From NCBI GenBank assembly GCA_037013495.1, contig CM072806.1:18831001-18895000 (forward strand): a stretch of DNA of 64,000 bases. Direction: 5' to 3'. The notes beneath the pieces were generated by a model. That model saw nothing but the letters and a program-made list of their open reading frames with translations, was not told where the DNA came from and made no database searches. Shown one piece after another: positions 12,450 to 24,159 of this stretch. The DNA is from Hippophae tibetana. Taxonomy: Eukaryota; Streptophyta; Magnoliopsida; Rosales; Elaeagnaceae. The position numbers and the translations under genes were made by a program. Positions within the stretch are counted from its first letter, which is position 1. Each line of letters begins with the position of its first letter.

Positions 12450-13109
12450 CTATTTTTTATTAATGATATTAAATATATTAAATATGTACCCAAAAAAATT
12501 TAAATATATTAATCATCAATATATTTTAGAGTTTATTATTTATAAAATTTATAATTAAATTATTAGAATATCAATCAAAACATCATATAAAATTATTACA
12601 TAAAATTCAAAAAATAATATATATAAAATATAAAATACATGAAATATATATATATGAAATTAGTTAAAATAAATAAATAAAAATACCTTGTATTCTTCTA
12701 ACCTTGAATAAAAATAAACATGCATAAAAAAATATATATACAAATAATCAATAACACATAATATACATAGAAATAAAAAATAATTTTACAAAAATTTAAT
12801 AAAAATATAAAACATCAATAATAAATATAAAATAATTCATAGAAATACTTACAAGAATAAAACAAGTGAAAAAATGAAGGAAAAATGTATTTTAGTAAGT
12901 GAGAAAATGAAGAAAAATGGGTAAGAAAATATTGAGTGTTATACTAAAAAAAGGGAGGATCTAGATTAGAAAGTGGAGAGGAACAAAACCCAACTGATGG
13001 CACCAAAAATGGTGGTAGAAAATGGACGAAATTTATTGGAGGTAACACACAGACGTGAGAGAAAATAAGGAGATAGTAGCAAAAATGTCAAAATGAGGGG
13101 GGAGGAAGA
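12450..13109. other. AT-rich non-coding part of CACTA-1
   Basis: Upstream side of the transposase relic. I see only A/T-rich text and some GAAAATGA/GAGAAAATAAGG purine runs before the subterminal repeats start; no gene. Confidence 0.6.
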
Positions 13110-13355
13110 AGAAAAGGAAAAAAACACTCGTGATATCAGTTCTAATTGTCAACCGATGCTACACGTGGTACATAGTATCAATTGTACACGTCAAGAGACG
13201 CTAGTCATGTGTAGCATCGGTTGACGTATGGAACTAACGCTATGCGCTATGTTTTGAATCGATTGACACATAAAACCAATGCTACGCGTGACGCGTCGAT
13301 CCAACGTGTCAACTAATGCTAAATGTGGCATATAGCGTTGGTTGACGTGTACAAC
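13110..13355. repeat. CACTA-1 right subterminal repeat array (outer part at 15206-15418)
   Basis: Repeated words such as GTCAACCGATGCTACACGTGG, ACGTGTCAACTAATGCTA and GCATCGGTTGACGT occur about every 25-35 bases in both orientations. The array is interrupted by a solo LTR at 13356-15205 and resumes with ACAACCGACGCTACGTGCTACACGT. The shared GTGTCAACTA core links it to the left array. It has a locally high CpG content compared with the neighbouring sequence. Confidence 0.75.
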
Positions 13356-14637
13356 TAATGAGCGAAAACTGGCATCGCCGATTCTTGCCAATACTTTGGT
13401 TTTATATTTATAAAACTCTCGCAAGTGCACGAATCATTTCGAAGAAAATGATAAGTATACTCCCAAGGTCGATCTAAGGAAGGAATGTATGTGGTTTTTA
13501 ATTTATTATTCAAACTTTTAAAAATGAAATTAAATCCTAAACATCCTGTCACGATATTTTGGGGTTTTGTGTTTTAATCTACTTACATAAAAATAAACAT
13601 AGATTCAATAAAAATTTATGCAAATTTTATCTTTTATAATGGTGGAGTATTTGTGGATATAATAACTAAGTTAATTATGCTTGCTCATATTATTTAGGTT
13701 ATTAAAGATATGAATTGATATTTATTGATTCTCCTTTTTTATATGAATACCACCTTTGGTGGGGTTAGATATTTTTTGTTAACTAAACAAATCAATTAAC
13801 ACCTATGGGTGGGGTTGATAACTAATTTGCTTAATTAAATTAATTCCTTTTTCTAATAGATTGAAAATGAACCATTTAAATGCCACCTTTGGTGGGGTTA
13901 GACAGTTTAAACTTTATTCAAGGTGTCCAAATTAAACCTAAGAATTTAGTTATCCGAGTACTAACTTTCAAGTTTCAAAACCAATACTGAAAACATGTTG
14001 TCAATACATTTTTCAGATAATAATTCTTATAAAAACCTTTGAAATAGAGCTTCACTCTAACTACCGTGCGATTGTACCAACAAATAAAAGAGCACTACTC
14101 TAAATCAGACCGGATAACTAAACCTTAAAATCTAATTTTTAGGTTTAAGTTTGTAATGAAAAATAATATATTTCTATCTAACATTCTTAATATAAAATCT
14201 TGAATAAAAACAAAATCAATTCATTTTAGAGATTTTTACCTATTTAATATTTCGCAAGCATAACAACGTTATTATTACATCATGTTTATAAACAGCCAGC
14301 ACAGTTAAATTTAATCACACACAAATTAAATATAACATGTAAGAATAAAGCATAAAAAATAATTGTAAAGAAAATAAAATCCTTACAGAACTTCGACGCT
14401 ATTCCCGTTGCTGGAAAACCTCCAAGCGGAATTTGCACTCCCATTTATTGAATAAAAAAAACTAAGAAATTACAAAAACATAACTACTTCTTCCCAAAAA
14501 GGGAAGAACTCTAAAACTAAGAGAAATTAACTAAGAAAAGCTAAAAACTAAGAAAAACTAAAAATCTAAGAAAAGAGAGAAAGAAAGAGATAAGAGAATG
14601 TGTTTTTAGGTGTGTTTAGAAGTGAAGGGAAGGGGGG

Positions 14638-14645
14638 TATTTATA
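14638..14645 (-). promoter_or_regulatory. TATA box of solo LTR S1
   Basis: On the minus strand CTCACCTATAAATACCCCCC gives a good plant TATA box. It lies immediately downstream of the GC-rich block, where the U3/R boundary of this LTR would be. The same box is at the same place in S2 (37359-37366). Confidence 0.65.
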
Positions 14646-14689
14646 GGTGAGGATGGAGAGAAAAAGTGAGTGAAAAAATGTAAAAACGC

Positions 14690-14910
14690 GGAGTGCAAAT
14701 GCTGAGGTCATTGATGACGTCAGCATGATGTCATGGGGCGGCTGCACGTGAAAAATGGGGCGAAATGGGCATCGGCGCTCGCGGAGGCAGTTCGGCGCGC
14801 ACAGGCACACGCGGAAGGGCAAGCGCTGCGCGCAAGGGCACGCGCGGATCTGGAGGAAGGCGCACGCAGCTTGGCACGCGCGGGGCTTGGGGCGGCTGGG
14901 CGGCGCGATT
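14690..14910. other. GC- and CpG-rich block in solo LTR S1
   Basis: An approximately 220-bp island of GCGCGC/CACGCGC text inside an otherwise AT-rich LTR. Its edges (GCGGCTGCACGTGAAAAATG on one side, GCGCGATTTTCTCCTTTTTG on the other) are shared with S2, but the middle differs strongly between the copies. Several overlapping frames on both strands are open only because GC-rich DNA lacks stops; none resembles a protein domain. Confidence 0.75.
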
Positions 14911-15419
14911 TTCTCCTTTTTGACATTTTTGACCTTTTTGACCCATTTTGTCCAATGTTTCCATATTTGTTTACCTTTCCCCATTTATTTATTAATATAT
15001 TTGTGATGTATTACTTCCAGTATTTCTATTTGAGTCTTTAAGTTACGTTTTTAAGACAAAATACCTTAAAAACAATAAAAATAACCGTGATTCCGAAAAA
15101 GACAAATTTATATAAATATATGATAAAACATATAAATATATATATTTTTAATCAATTAATGTGCATAAAATAATGGTAATTTTAGTGCTTTTTGAGCACT
15201 CATCAACAACCGACGCTACGTGCTACACGTATCATCTGTTGTAATTTTTTTTTGGTATTTTTAATTTTAAGTCTTTTAAAAGTTGGTTTTTTACTTGAAC
15301 CTACTTGAAATTTTAATTCGGCTTATAAACATATCGGCTTATAATGAATTATAAGTCGATTTATTCTTAAAAATAACTTTAAATCCCGATTTAAATATAT
15401 ACTCTTTATTATAGTAGTG

Positions 15420-15560
15420 ATATGTGGAGAAATCATTTCTTGTTATTGTGTAATATGTATCTGTTATACCTGAAGTCATAATGTTAAGATTATCCTCGAT
15501 GAGACAAATTATGAAATTTGGTCTTAAATAATGGAAATGCATATAGCAAAGGAGAGAAAC
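15420..15560 (+). pseudogene. Copia-B gag fragment, right of CACTA-1
   Basis: A plus-strand frame reads NVKIILDETNYEIWS, a stop, then IMEMHIAKER, matching the conserved N-terminal region of plant Copia gag (the L-x-G/D-x-N-Y-x-x-W motif). It follows directly after the CACTA-1 right end, so the transposon landed inside gag or its leader. No zinc knuckle or pol follows; the relic fades out by about 15.6 kb. Confidence 0.65.
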
Positions 15561-16869
15561 TCTAGTAATGATATGATAAGAATCAATTAGTAAATGGTTG
15601 TTAATGTTCGTGAGTCCATAAATTATGAAGCATTATTTACACCTACTTATTTCTTTGAAAATTTGAATTTTTTCTTCAAAAGCTTTCTACAATGGAAACT
15701 ACGAATTATGGGTATTCTATTTAAATCAAAATGCTTTTCAATATTACAAAATTGATTAATTGTGTCAATTTATTATAACTGATGCAAGTACGCATACTTG
15801 TGTCGATTGTTATAAAAAACCAATGTAAAATGAATTTGCATTAGTTGTTGTGAAAAACTGACACAGATGTACGTTGGTTGTTTTCTAGAAAAATTGACGT
15901 AGAGGTTCTATTAAAACTCTATCAGCTCATTTTTCTCTTTGACTATCTTTCTTTTTTGCTTGATGTTGTTGAGTTGCGGAATAGAGGTTCTCATTAAAAC
16001 TCTTATCAGTTTAGTTACTAAACATCAGTATTAAACTCAAATAATATTATAAATTATTAAAAAAAAATTCTAAGTTACCTTTTAAATTTGTGGTTCTGAG
16101 TCGATGCATAAACATTCGATGACATCTGTATAAAATTAATTAAATACTTGATTATGTACGTATGCGGTGATCTCAGCTCTGTTTTAGGTCGATGGCATCA
16201 GCTTTAGTACGTAAGCTTTCATATGGTGTATATAATTTTCAAAGGTACGTACGCATGGCTTTGCTTTTTTCCTATTCTCATTATCTATTCGATATGGGTC
16301 CCTAGCTAGCTTTTTTTTCTTTCTAAAAAAACAATCTGTGGTTAATTTGAATAAATGTCTTCGCTTCATAATAGTTCTCTGTTTGGTTTGTGACGTTTGT
16401 CTTCAATGGATTGACCCCTAGGCCCCTAGCTAGAAAGAGCATTCACTTGGTATCAACACATGGGGTGTTTTTAAAAGAAAAGCACAGGACAGAAATGATT
16501 AGTGCATTATGAAAAAGCACTAATAGAGAGAAATGGTCGACCCCATACAGACTATTGAACGACCTTTCGGGAAATAAACTCTACCTCACTTCCTATGAAC
16601 GTGGGGTGGTTTCTTTTGGAGATAAAAAGTGGCAGAGGTCATACTATTATTATTATATAAAATAGTTCAATCTATTGTTTTAATTTATATATAATTAATT
16701 TATCCATCTTATTTATAAAAATAAGATATGTTAGTATAAAAGATACATTTTAATTTTGGGATTAAATATATAATTTTAATTAATATAAGATTAAAGTATT
16801 ATTTTTTAATAATTATAGGACTAAATGTACTCATTTTTCATAATAATGACTTGTATCAAAAATAGATCA
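15561..16869. other. Spacer without recognised genes
   Basis: Between 15770 and 15910 there are a few subterminal-like words (ACTGATGCAAGTACGCA, ACTGACACAGATGTACG, AATTGACGTAGAG). From 16.2 to 16.6 kb the composition is more balanced, but I see no domain, splice pattern or known RNA. Short open frames here look random. Confidence 0.5.
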
Positions 16870-17139
16870 AGAATAACTACTCTTATAATATTTATATATA
16901 GTCTTAGTTTTTAATCGTTATCGTTGATCTATGATTATAGTTATAAAAATCGAGATTTAAGTAGGAGATATTATATTTTCTTCGATATGATCTCAGTTTT
17001 TAATCGTAATCATAAACATATCATTTGGTCATGATTTTATAAAATATCGTGACGATACACATACCATTTAGTCACGGTCTTATGAAAGACCGTGACCTAT
17101 TATATGTTTATGGTCAAGGTTATAATGTAAAAGTGTGAC

Positions 17140-17400
17140 CATATCTTTATATATGGTCTCGATTACACAAAAAATGTCTTTTTTATCTTCATATTTGATA
17201 TTGGTTACATATAAATCATGACCGTTTATCTTCATATTTAATTTCGATTACATTAAACTTGTGGTATTTTATCTTCATATTTAACCTCGATTTACACTAA
17301 AATCGTAATCTTATATCTCCATATTTGACCTTGGTTTACACCAAAACTGTGGCCTTTAATCTTCATATTAAATCTCGATTTATACTAACACTATGACCAT
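17140..17400. repeat. ~44-bp subterminal repeats of CACTA-2, left side
   Basis: About five units of the form TATCTTCATATTTGACCT followed by TCGATTTACACTAAAA and a GTGACC/GTGGCC word occur at roughly 43-50 base spacing. A perfect inverted word pair GTCACGGTC/GACCGTGAC lies just upstream at about 17070-17098. Confidence 0.65.
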
Positions 17401-18205
17401 ATATATCTCAATTAATCACATTATACAAATATTTTATATTCAATGAATTTAAATACATATTTTTCAATATAAATTATAATAAATTTATCAATTACTATAT
17501 TAAAAATTAATATTATATTAAAACTAAAAGTGTAATTATATTTGAGAGTTTATGTATCAGAACATAATAAATCTTACTAGCTAATTAAAGTGTTATAACA
17601 TATTAAATACATATTTAAATTTTGTCAATAATAATATTAATCAAATTGTATCTATCTAACCAAAAAATAATTAAGAGTGCATACATAGTTTAACTACCTA
17701 GCCATCGCTATAAAAGCTTATTTGTGAACTATGCAAACTCATTCCACATTTCATCAATTTCACTATTGTTGTAAGTTCTTTCATGATTAAAGTACAATAT
17801 ACACACATTTTAAATTATTGCTAGCCATCTATTTTGATAAAGAAAAAAAATTGAAATCAAAATTCAAACTAGGAAAGAAAATACAAAAAATAATTTCAAT
17901 TATTACCAAGTATGAAAACAAGTGAATTGATAATAATTATCTTTATAAACATAAGGAAATAATACCCATAAGTCACCAAATTATTTTACTCATGACACTA
18001 CATATTATAACAAAAAATATTAATTATAGACTTAATATTTTGATACCAAGTTTAAGGAAAAATATATATTTATATGATATAATTAAAAAGATATTACATA
18101 GAGATGTTTAATAACTATTGTAAGTATTTCTAATCAATAAACAAACGAGAAATATAAAAATTTCGAAATTATAGAGATTGATGAATCATGCATATATAAC
18201 TTACT
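17401..18205. other. AT-rich stretch, no gene recognised
   Basis: Mostly A/T-rich text. A minus-strand frame near 17690-17790 (ELTTIVKLMKCGMSLHS) may be one more exon remnant, but there is nothing to confirm it. Confidence 0.45.
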
Positions 18206-18462
18206 CTCATTTTTTACCATATTGGAAAACATCAAGCCCTTTGACTTGTATGACCATTCATCATAATATGTATCTTATATATTAAAGAAAGAAAAATAAA
18301 TAGAAGTTATTTATGAAGGCAAATTAAAATTTAATGTTTTCAAAAACATAAAGTAAGTAAAAAATATATAACTTACTCGTTCATAATATTTTCAATGTCA
18401 GATAACAGTTTTTCCCACATTAAATCAAAATAATCTACAGTATTTTTGAATGGCTCATACAC
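18206..18462 (-). pseudogene. Possible exons of the CACTA-2 transposon gene
   Basis: Two minus-strand coding-like pieces each end at a GTAAGTTATAT-type splice donor. About 18377-18462 reads EPFKNTVDYFDLMWEKLLSD. About 18206-18272 reads YDEWSYKSKGLMFSNMVKNE. The reading frame does not join cleanly across the intervening intron-like stretch, so the gene is decayed or my exon limits are wrong. I do not recognise the domain; the transposon assignment comes only from position, downstream of the exon at 24.16-24.37 kb once the Copia insertion at 18.6-23.6 kb is removed. Confidence 0.35.
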
Positions 18463-18622
18463 AATTAAATTCTAATGGTACTTGTATTGATATTATAATA
18501 TGATACATATTGGTTAATGTTTTTGGTCACATAATTTTTCATAAAGGCTTCAATAATACACTTACTCCCCATTATACGCAGTTGAACTGTCCATTTAGCT
18601 ATGGATCAAAATATCAAGTCAA

Positions 18623-20054
18623 TGAAAGTATGATAAATTAAAATTTCATAAGCGGTCAAACAACCAATTATGTATATGTAAAGTAAGTAGAAATAAAAAT
18701 ATCAAAACATAAAACTTTTTAGGTGGAAACAATCTATGTCACACCAAAGACCTAAGAGGAAAACTACCAAGATACTGAACCACCTAACTATCCACTATGA
18801 AAAACAATTATCAATTACAAGGCTACAACTCAAACTACCCACCGAGGTAAAACCCCTAAGTAACCCATTTACGAGATACTATTTTGATCATAGTCTCCAC
18901 AAGATAGGCATTCAGATTCGACCTATCATTCTGACAAACTCAAGTCTTATAATTTAATCGAATCCATACCACTGCCACCTAAAAAGCTAGTAGATAAACA
19001 CAATTATAAGTGTGTGTTCTAAAGCATCTTCAATAATGAACAACGCTAACTAGGTGATAAAAAATATATCAGATAAAACGAAAACAATTATTAACTATAA
19101 GACAATTAGCTTAAGCACAAGTTCAATAAAGATAACTTCTTAAAAGATTGATAATCAAACCAAATAATTATGACATGACACATAATTATTTGATCTAATA
19201 ATTTAAAAACAAAAATAAAGAAGTTATAAAACCATATAACCAAAATATCATAAAGCCATTAGACTTATTAATCAATCAAACACAATGACAAATGTTTGAT
19301 AGATTAACTAGATAAAAAAATCCTAAAGAATTATGATCTTATATTTGAAAAGCAAAAGAGAGAACAAAATATGAAGAGAATAAGCACAATAGCTCTTGTG
19401 TGGTTAGTTTCAAATATATGTTTAGGTTTATATTTATAGAATATTTTGAAGCATATAGGTTAAAGTGGAATTACCATATTGTCCATAAAATCAATTAAAA
19501 TACTTTTAAGAAATAAGGACAATGCTGTAAAAAAAATTCAAATATTAATAGAAATACATTTTAAAATCAGATAATCGACTACTAAATCGATCAAACCAAG
19601 TGCTTTATTGATTGGGTACATTGGTTAATCGATTGAACATTCTCTCAATCGATCCAGTGATCATTTAATTAATATTCAAAAAGTGTATTGATCCAGTGAT
19701 TTAACTCAATCGATCTAGTCCTTGATCTATAGAGTAAATCCGTCAATCAATCTAGTAATGTATTCAAATCAATTTATTCATGTAGTATTGCTTGATTGAT
19801 TTGGTCACTACTCGATTGCTTGATACTCAATCACTTGATAGTATATCTATTAAGTAGCCTATTTTTACATTATTCCTATTGTGTCGAATATATAATCTAT
19901 CATGTATGAAAACATAAATATACCTGATATGTGATCGTTAAGGCTCGATAGTTTCTTTGGCTTGAAATTATTCTTCTAAGACACGCTTAGAAACTAAAAT
20001 TACAATCATATGTTTTGTTATATAAATATCGCCAACACTTATATAAACCTTACA
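18623..20054 (-). mobile_element. Family F LTR, downstream copy (F1)
   Basis: On the minus strand it starts TGTAAGGTTTATATAAG directly after a polypurine-like AAATGGGAAGAT and ends ...ATACTTTCA. It contains the U5-like block TTTTCATAGTGGATAGTTAG, CTCTTAGGTC and GTTTCCACCTAAAAA seen in the other two F copies. Beyond its end, 18590-18622 matches the leader after F2 (TTTTGATCCATAGCTAAATG). Confidence 0.7.
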
Positions 20055-20649
20055 ATCTTCCCATTTGGAATATTCGTGTCACAAAACCTATCTCTCACTC
20101 TATAATACTCATATAAAAAATTAAATTTTTAAATAATGGTACTATCTTATGATCTGGTGCAACCATCTTTGCTTGATTCTCGCAAGCTCATGTGAACACT
20201 AAAAAACCAAAACATGAAGAACCAGACAAGTTGTCATGAAAGACTCATTGTTCATAATAGCTTAGTGTATCTAACGCTAGAATAGTGAATAATGTTCAAA
20301 AAGATAGTAATTAAAAACAATTCCCTCTATGTTAAATATCTTCAAAGTACCTTCCCTAAATTAGCTCTCCACTTTTTCTATATTTTCAATTGAAGTTCTT
20401 ATTTTTCTCTCTTTTTGTAACACGAATAAATAATATAATCATGAAACAAAGACAAATAGGTTAAGCAAGTAAGTAGTGTATTTAATGATTGAAAAGAGGA
20501 GTATACATTCTGAAAAGCTCATCATAAACAAAACAGAGAGCTAAAAAAAATAAGCTCATCAAAAATGAATAAATTCCTTCTAAGTTCCACGACTCCTCTA
20601 AATAAATTAGACTAATTTATTTTATAAAACTAATATATATATTTATTTA
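20055..20649. other. Deletion interval of the family F element
   Basis: About 600 bp lie between the last gag motif and the downstream LTR. It holds no pol motif. A polypurine-like AAATGGGAAGAT (minus strand, 20055-20066) directly precedes the LTR. Confidence 0.5.
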
Positions 20650-22210
20650 TATGATATTTCTTACCATAATGATGACAAACATGCACAAATTGAACAAATT
20701 TTTCAATCACAAATGCAAATATTTTTTTATGTATAATGAATGACATTAGAAGTAGGGTTAGAAAGCCTTACATATGTGGTTTTTATGTTAAAGTTGTATG
20801 TGTATCCAGTGAAGAAGAAGGGCGAAAGGATTTTACAAACTCAGTTATTTTTGAAGATGATGGTGTAGAATCCTATTTAACATAGCCTAATCTTCTCTTA
20901 TCTCTAACAGACATTCCATAATCTTAAATTTTGTTCAACCTTTTAGCTTCAACTGTTAGCTTTTTACAGCTTCCTTTGATTGTTAAATTTCTTGCACCAA
21001 AATTTATTTTTCTCGTTCTAAACCTATAAGACTTAAATTCAAGGTATTAGAATGTTTAGATAGATCAATGTCATCCTACTCAAGTAGTTATGAGTTTATT
21101 TCAAAGGATTTAGGTTTGTCATTAAGTTTAGTTACTTTTACAAGAAAATTTTATTTACCTCTTTTTCTTATTATAATCTTTAAACACATTGTTAATAAAA
21201 ATGACATTAAAATATTTAAGTAGAAATCCAGAATCACTTTTTGTAGCAAATTCTAGGAAGTTTATGTCACTTTTTTCTTGTTCAACTTGATTGTTAATGT
21301 TGCTTTCAAAGTCAATAAATGTGATATTGAAAACTCTTCTAGTGTTTTTTATTATTTGTACAATCTACTACAAAGTGACCAAAACCTATACATCGAAAAC
21401 ATTGAGGTCCAATGGGTACATGTTTGAGTTCTCTCATATATGATCCTTTTGAAAATTTGATTGTCTTTTGTTTTGAGAATTCTTTTTGTTGAGGATATTT
21501 TCAATCTTTTGGTTAAGAGTGGCAGTTCTTCATTGTCATTGTCAATGTCTTCAATCATAGTAGTTTTGTAAGTGATACCTTAAATCTTTGGATCTTTTCG
21601 AAAGCACATCTCAAAGGTTTGAAGTGAGCCAACACATTCTTCTATTTTGATGGTGGTTATATCTTTAATTTCTTCAATGGCAATGACCTTTGCATGGAAG
21701 CAATTTGGTTATGAGTAGAGAATCTTTCAAACTATCCTAAAATCATCAAGTTTCTCTCCAAGATTGGTAGAGGTGTTAGTAATATTACATAATTTAATAT
21801 AAAATTTAGAGAAATTTTCATCTTTTTTCATCCTAATATTTTCAAAATAAGTACTAAGCATGCAAAGTTTTGTTAGTTTAACTTGTGAGGTACCCTCAAG
21901 GAAAACCTCCAAAATATCCAAAGCATGCTTTAGTTACTACCAATTTTATCTTGATTGGTCCACTCATTTGTAGGCTTAGAAGTGACTACATTGTCGTAGG
22001 TCTATCAGTAGACATGAGTCACTCCTAGGCTTAGATGTGACTACATTTTCTTTGGTTATTGTAGATGGTTTAGAATCATAAAGTACAAAGTTCTAGACAA
22101 TCTCATCTGTAGACCATAGAAAGGTTCTCATATGATCCTTCCAATATGAATAATTAGACCCATCAAAGTAAGTTTCATAGGTTGTAGAAAAACCCTATAT
22201 TAGATGATCT
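20650..22210 (-). pseudogene. Family F gag, broken
   Basis: Minus-strand pieces in order: FDGSNYSYWKDHMRTFLW near 22110-22180 (gag N-terminal motif); a UBN2-like domain at 21727-21935 with EVFLEGTSQVKLTKLCML and FSKFYIKLCNITNTS; a full CX2CX4HX4C zinc knuckle CFRCIGFGHFVVDC near 21363-21402; a linker with GMSVRDKRRLGY near 20880-20915; and a second knuckle-like VCHHYGKKYHI near 20655-20685 in which the second Cys is Tyr. The two-knuckle layout is known from SIRE/Tork-type Copia gag. Stops and frame changes separate the pieces. Gag would form the particle and bind RNA; this copy cannot. Confidence 0.75.
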
Positions 22211-22302
22211 ATAACAAGGTCCTAGGAACACTAAGTATATCTATTGATAAATTTGATACTAAATAAAAATTCATTTAGTTATGGATCAAAATATCTAGTC
22301 TA

Positions 22303-23599
22303 CAAAAGTATGATAAATTCAAATTTTATAAGCAGCAAAATAATCAATCACGTGTACGTAAAGAATGTGAAATTAAAAATATCAACACATGATATTTTTA
22401 AGTGAAAACAACTTAAAATAAACCAATGTCCTAAGTATAAAACCATTGATTTATTGAATCACCTAACTATCCATTATGAAAAATAAGTATCCAGCTGCAA
22501 GGCTAGGACTCAAATTAAGTAATGCCCCTAAATAACCTACTTACAAGCCACTGCTTTGATCATATTCTTTACAAGATAGGCATTCGGATTCAGAATTAGC
22601 ATTCCAAGAAACTCAAGTCCTACAAGTTAATCAAACCCACACTATTGTCACTTGAAAAGTTAACACATAAACACAAGTGTAAGTGTATATATTAGAATAG
22701 ATTCAATAATGAATAATTCTAACTAGTCGATTTAAACAATATATCCGATAAAATGAAAACAACTAACAACTTTAGAACGATCATTTTAAGTACAAGTTCA
22801 AGAAAGATAACTTCTTTAACGATTGATAGTTAAACAAAATAATTATGACATGACATATACAATTATTTGATCCAACAATTTAAAAATGAAAATAAATAAA
22901 AAGCTATGGGAACATATAACCAAAATATCATAAACCAATTAGGCATTTTAATCAATCAAACAAAACCACCAATGTTTGATAGATTAACTAAATAAATAAG
23001 CCTAAATAATTATATCTTATATTTGCAAAACATGAGAGAGAATAAAAGACGAAGATAATAAGCACAATAGCTCTTGTATGGTTAGTTTCAAATGTATGTG
23101 TAGGTACAAATTATAGAATATTTTGAAGTACATTAAGTTAAAATGGAATTACCATATTGTCTATAAAATCAATTAAAATACTTTTAGGAAATAAGGACAA
23201 TATTATGAAAAAATCAATCCAAATCGTAATAAAAATATGTTTTAAAGTCAAATAATCGGTTGCTCAATCAATCTAATCAAGTTCTCGATTAATCAAGTAC
23301 ATTGGTCGCTCGATCGAATGTCCTTTTAATCAATCTAGTGATCATTTAATTAATATTCAAAAAGTAGATCTTTATAGTAATTTAACTACTCAATTGATTG
23401 AGTAGCCAATATTCACATTGTTCCTATTGTGTCAAATATACAATCTTACGTGCACATGAATAGAATTATACATGATATGTGATCGTTTAAGTTTGATAGT
23501 TTCTTTGACTTAATATTCTACTAAGACACACCTAGAAACTAAAATTACAATTATATGTTTTTTTTCATGAATATTACCAAAACTCACATAAAACTTACA
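22303..23599 (-). mobile_element. Family F LTR, upstream copy (F2)
   Basis: Minus-strand start TGTAAGTTTTATGTGAG, U5-like block GTTTTCACTTAAAAATATC and CACCTAACTATCCA (plus strand), end near ...CATACTTTTG. It aligns throughout with F1 and with the solo copy at 57226-58823. A primer-site-like TTAGTATCAAAT follows at about 22252-22262. Confidence 0.7.
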
Positions 23600-24159
23600 G
23601 GAGCAATCCACTTATCTCCCTCTTGAGTATTTTTTTTCATCGTTTCAAACAATTTTTTTTTCCGTTTTTTGGGTGCATGTTCTCCTCTTCTTAATAACTT
23701 ATAACCAACTTAGGTTAATGAATCTAATAAAATTATTCAAACAATTCTTTATCAACTCTTTATAGCATTGCCTATAAAAACAATTAATAACAATTTAATG
23801 ACATAATAATAATCGTAAAAAACCAAGTGAGTAATTTAGAACTCATAAAACTAAAAATGAATTAAAATCAGATAAACTAACTGTAAGAAATCTAAAATGC
23901 ATAGGAAAACCACTAGTTTGATCATATGTAAATGAGATTAGTTTTCTTGTCGGTACTAAGGCAGGCTTCTTAGAAGTTATTTAATTCGTTTGTCAGTTTC
24001 TCCTTTAAGCTCCCTTTTTTATTGCCTATAGTAATTGGAAACTTTTATTTTTCTTACTCAAATCCTATTTATTCACAATATTAAGAAATTTAATAATTTA
24101 ATAAGATATTATTAAAATAATTAGCAATAAAAGTAATATATAATCAGTTCTTACTAAAT

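Larger units (their letters stand above)
13356..15205 (-). mobile_element. Solo LTR S1, Gypsy (Athila/Tat-like), 1850 bp
   Basis: The block runs from TAATGAGCGAAAA to ...GAGCACTCATCA and is flanked on both sides by ACAAC (13351-13355 and 15206-15210). Minus-strand ends are thus TGATGAG...CATTA, a slightly mutated TG...CA. A second copy with its own target duplication lies at 35884-37910. There is no internal region, so recombination between two LTRs is the likely origin. Minus orientation is chosen from the TATAAATA box and from a 3' end (CCTTGGGAGTATACTTATCA, CGTGCACTTGCGAG) resembling Athila-type LTR ends. Open frames in its GC-rich part are chance. Confidence 0.85.
7189..15419 (-). mobile_element. 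CACTA-1, decayed En/Spm transposon
   Basis: The right end reads ...TTTATTATAGTAGTG, so on the minus strand it begins CACTACTATAATAAAGAG. The left end AACTACTACAATGAAGAA at 7189 matches it at about 14 of 18 positions. Both ends carry dense short subterminal repeats sharing GTGTCAACTA. Inside, on the minus strand, are remains of the two standard CACTA genes: a TNP2-type transposase (11.1-12.4 kb) and a Transposase_24-like gene (9.5-11.0 kb). Copia-B gag resumes right after the element, confirming insertion. Flanks ATC and ATA allow only an imperfect 3-bp target duplication. A later solo LTR occupies 13356-15205; without it the element is about 6.4 kb. Confidence 0.8.
18590..23599 (-). mobile_element. 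Family F Copia element, gag only, minus strand
   Basis: Two LTRs of the same family (22303-23599 upstream and 18623-20054 downstream) enclose a gag relic (about 20650-22210). Protease, integrase, reverse transcriptase and RNase H are missing; only about 600 bp separates the end of gag from the downstream LTR. Gag architecture with a UBN2-like domain and two zinc knuckles points to the SIRE/Tork side of Copia. Both LTRs are followed by a primer-site-like leader, so the downstream LTR may also have been the 5' LTR of a second, truncated copy. Confidence 0.7.

Noticed and set aside
14616..15041. Overlapping long open frames on both strands (up to 122 codons) in solo LTR S1
   Set aside because: They lie in the GC-rich block, where stops are rare by composition. 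Frames are open on both strands, share no domain and are not conserved in S2.
18736..18957. 73-codon plus-strand frame
   Set aside because: It lies antisense inside LTR F1, which is repeated at 22.4 kb and 58.6 kb without conserving the frame.
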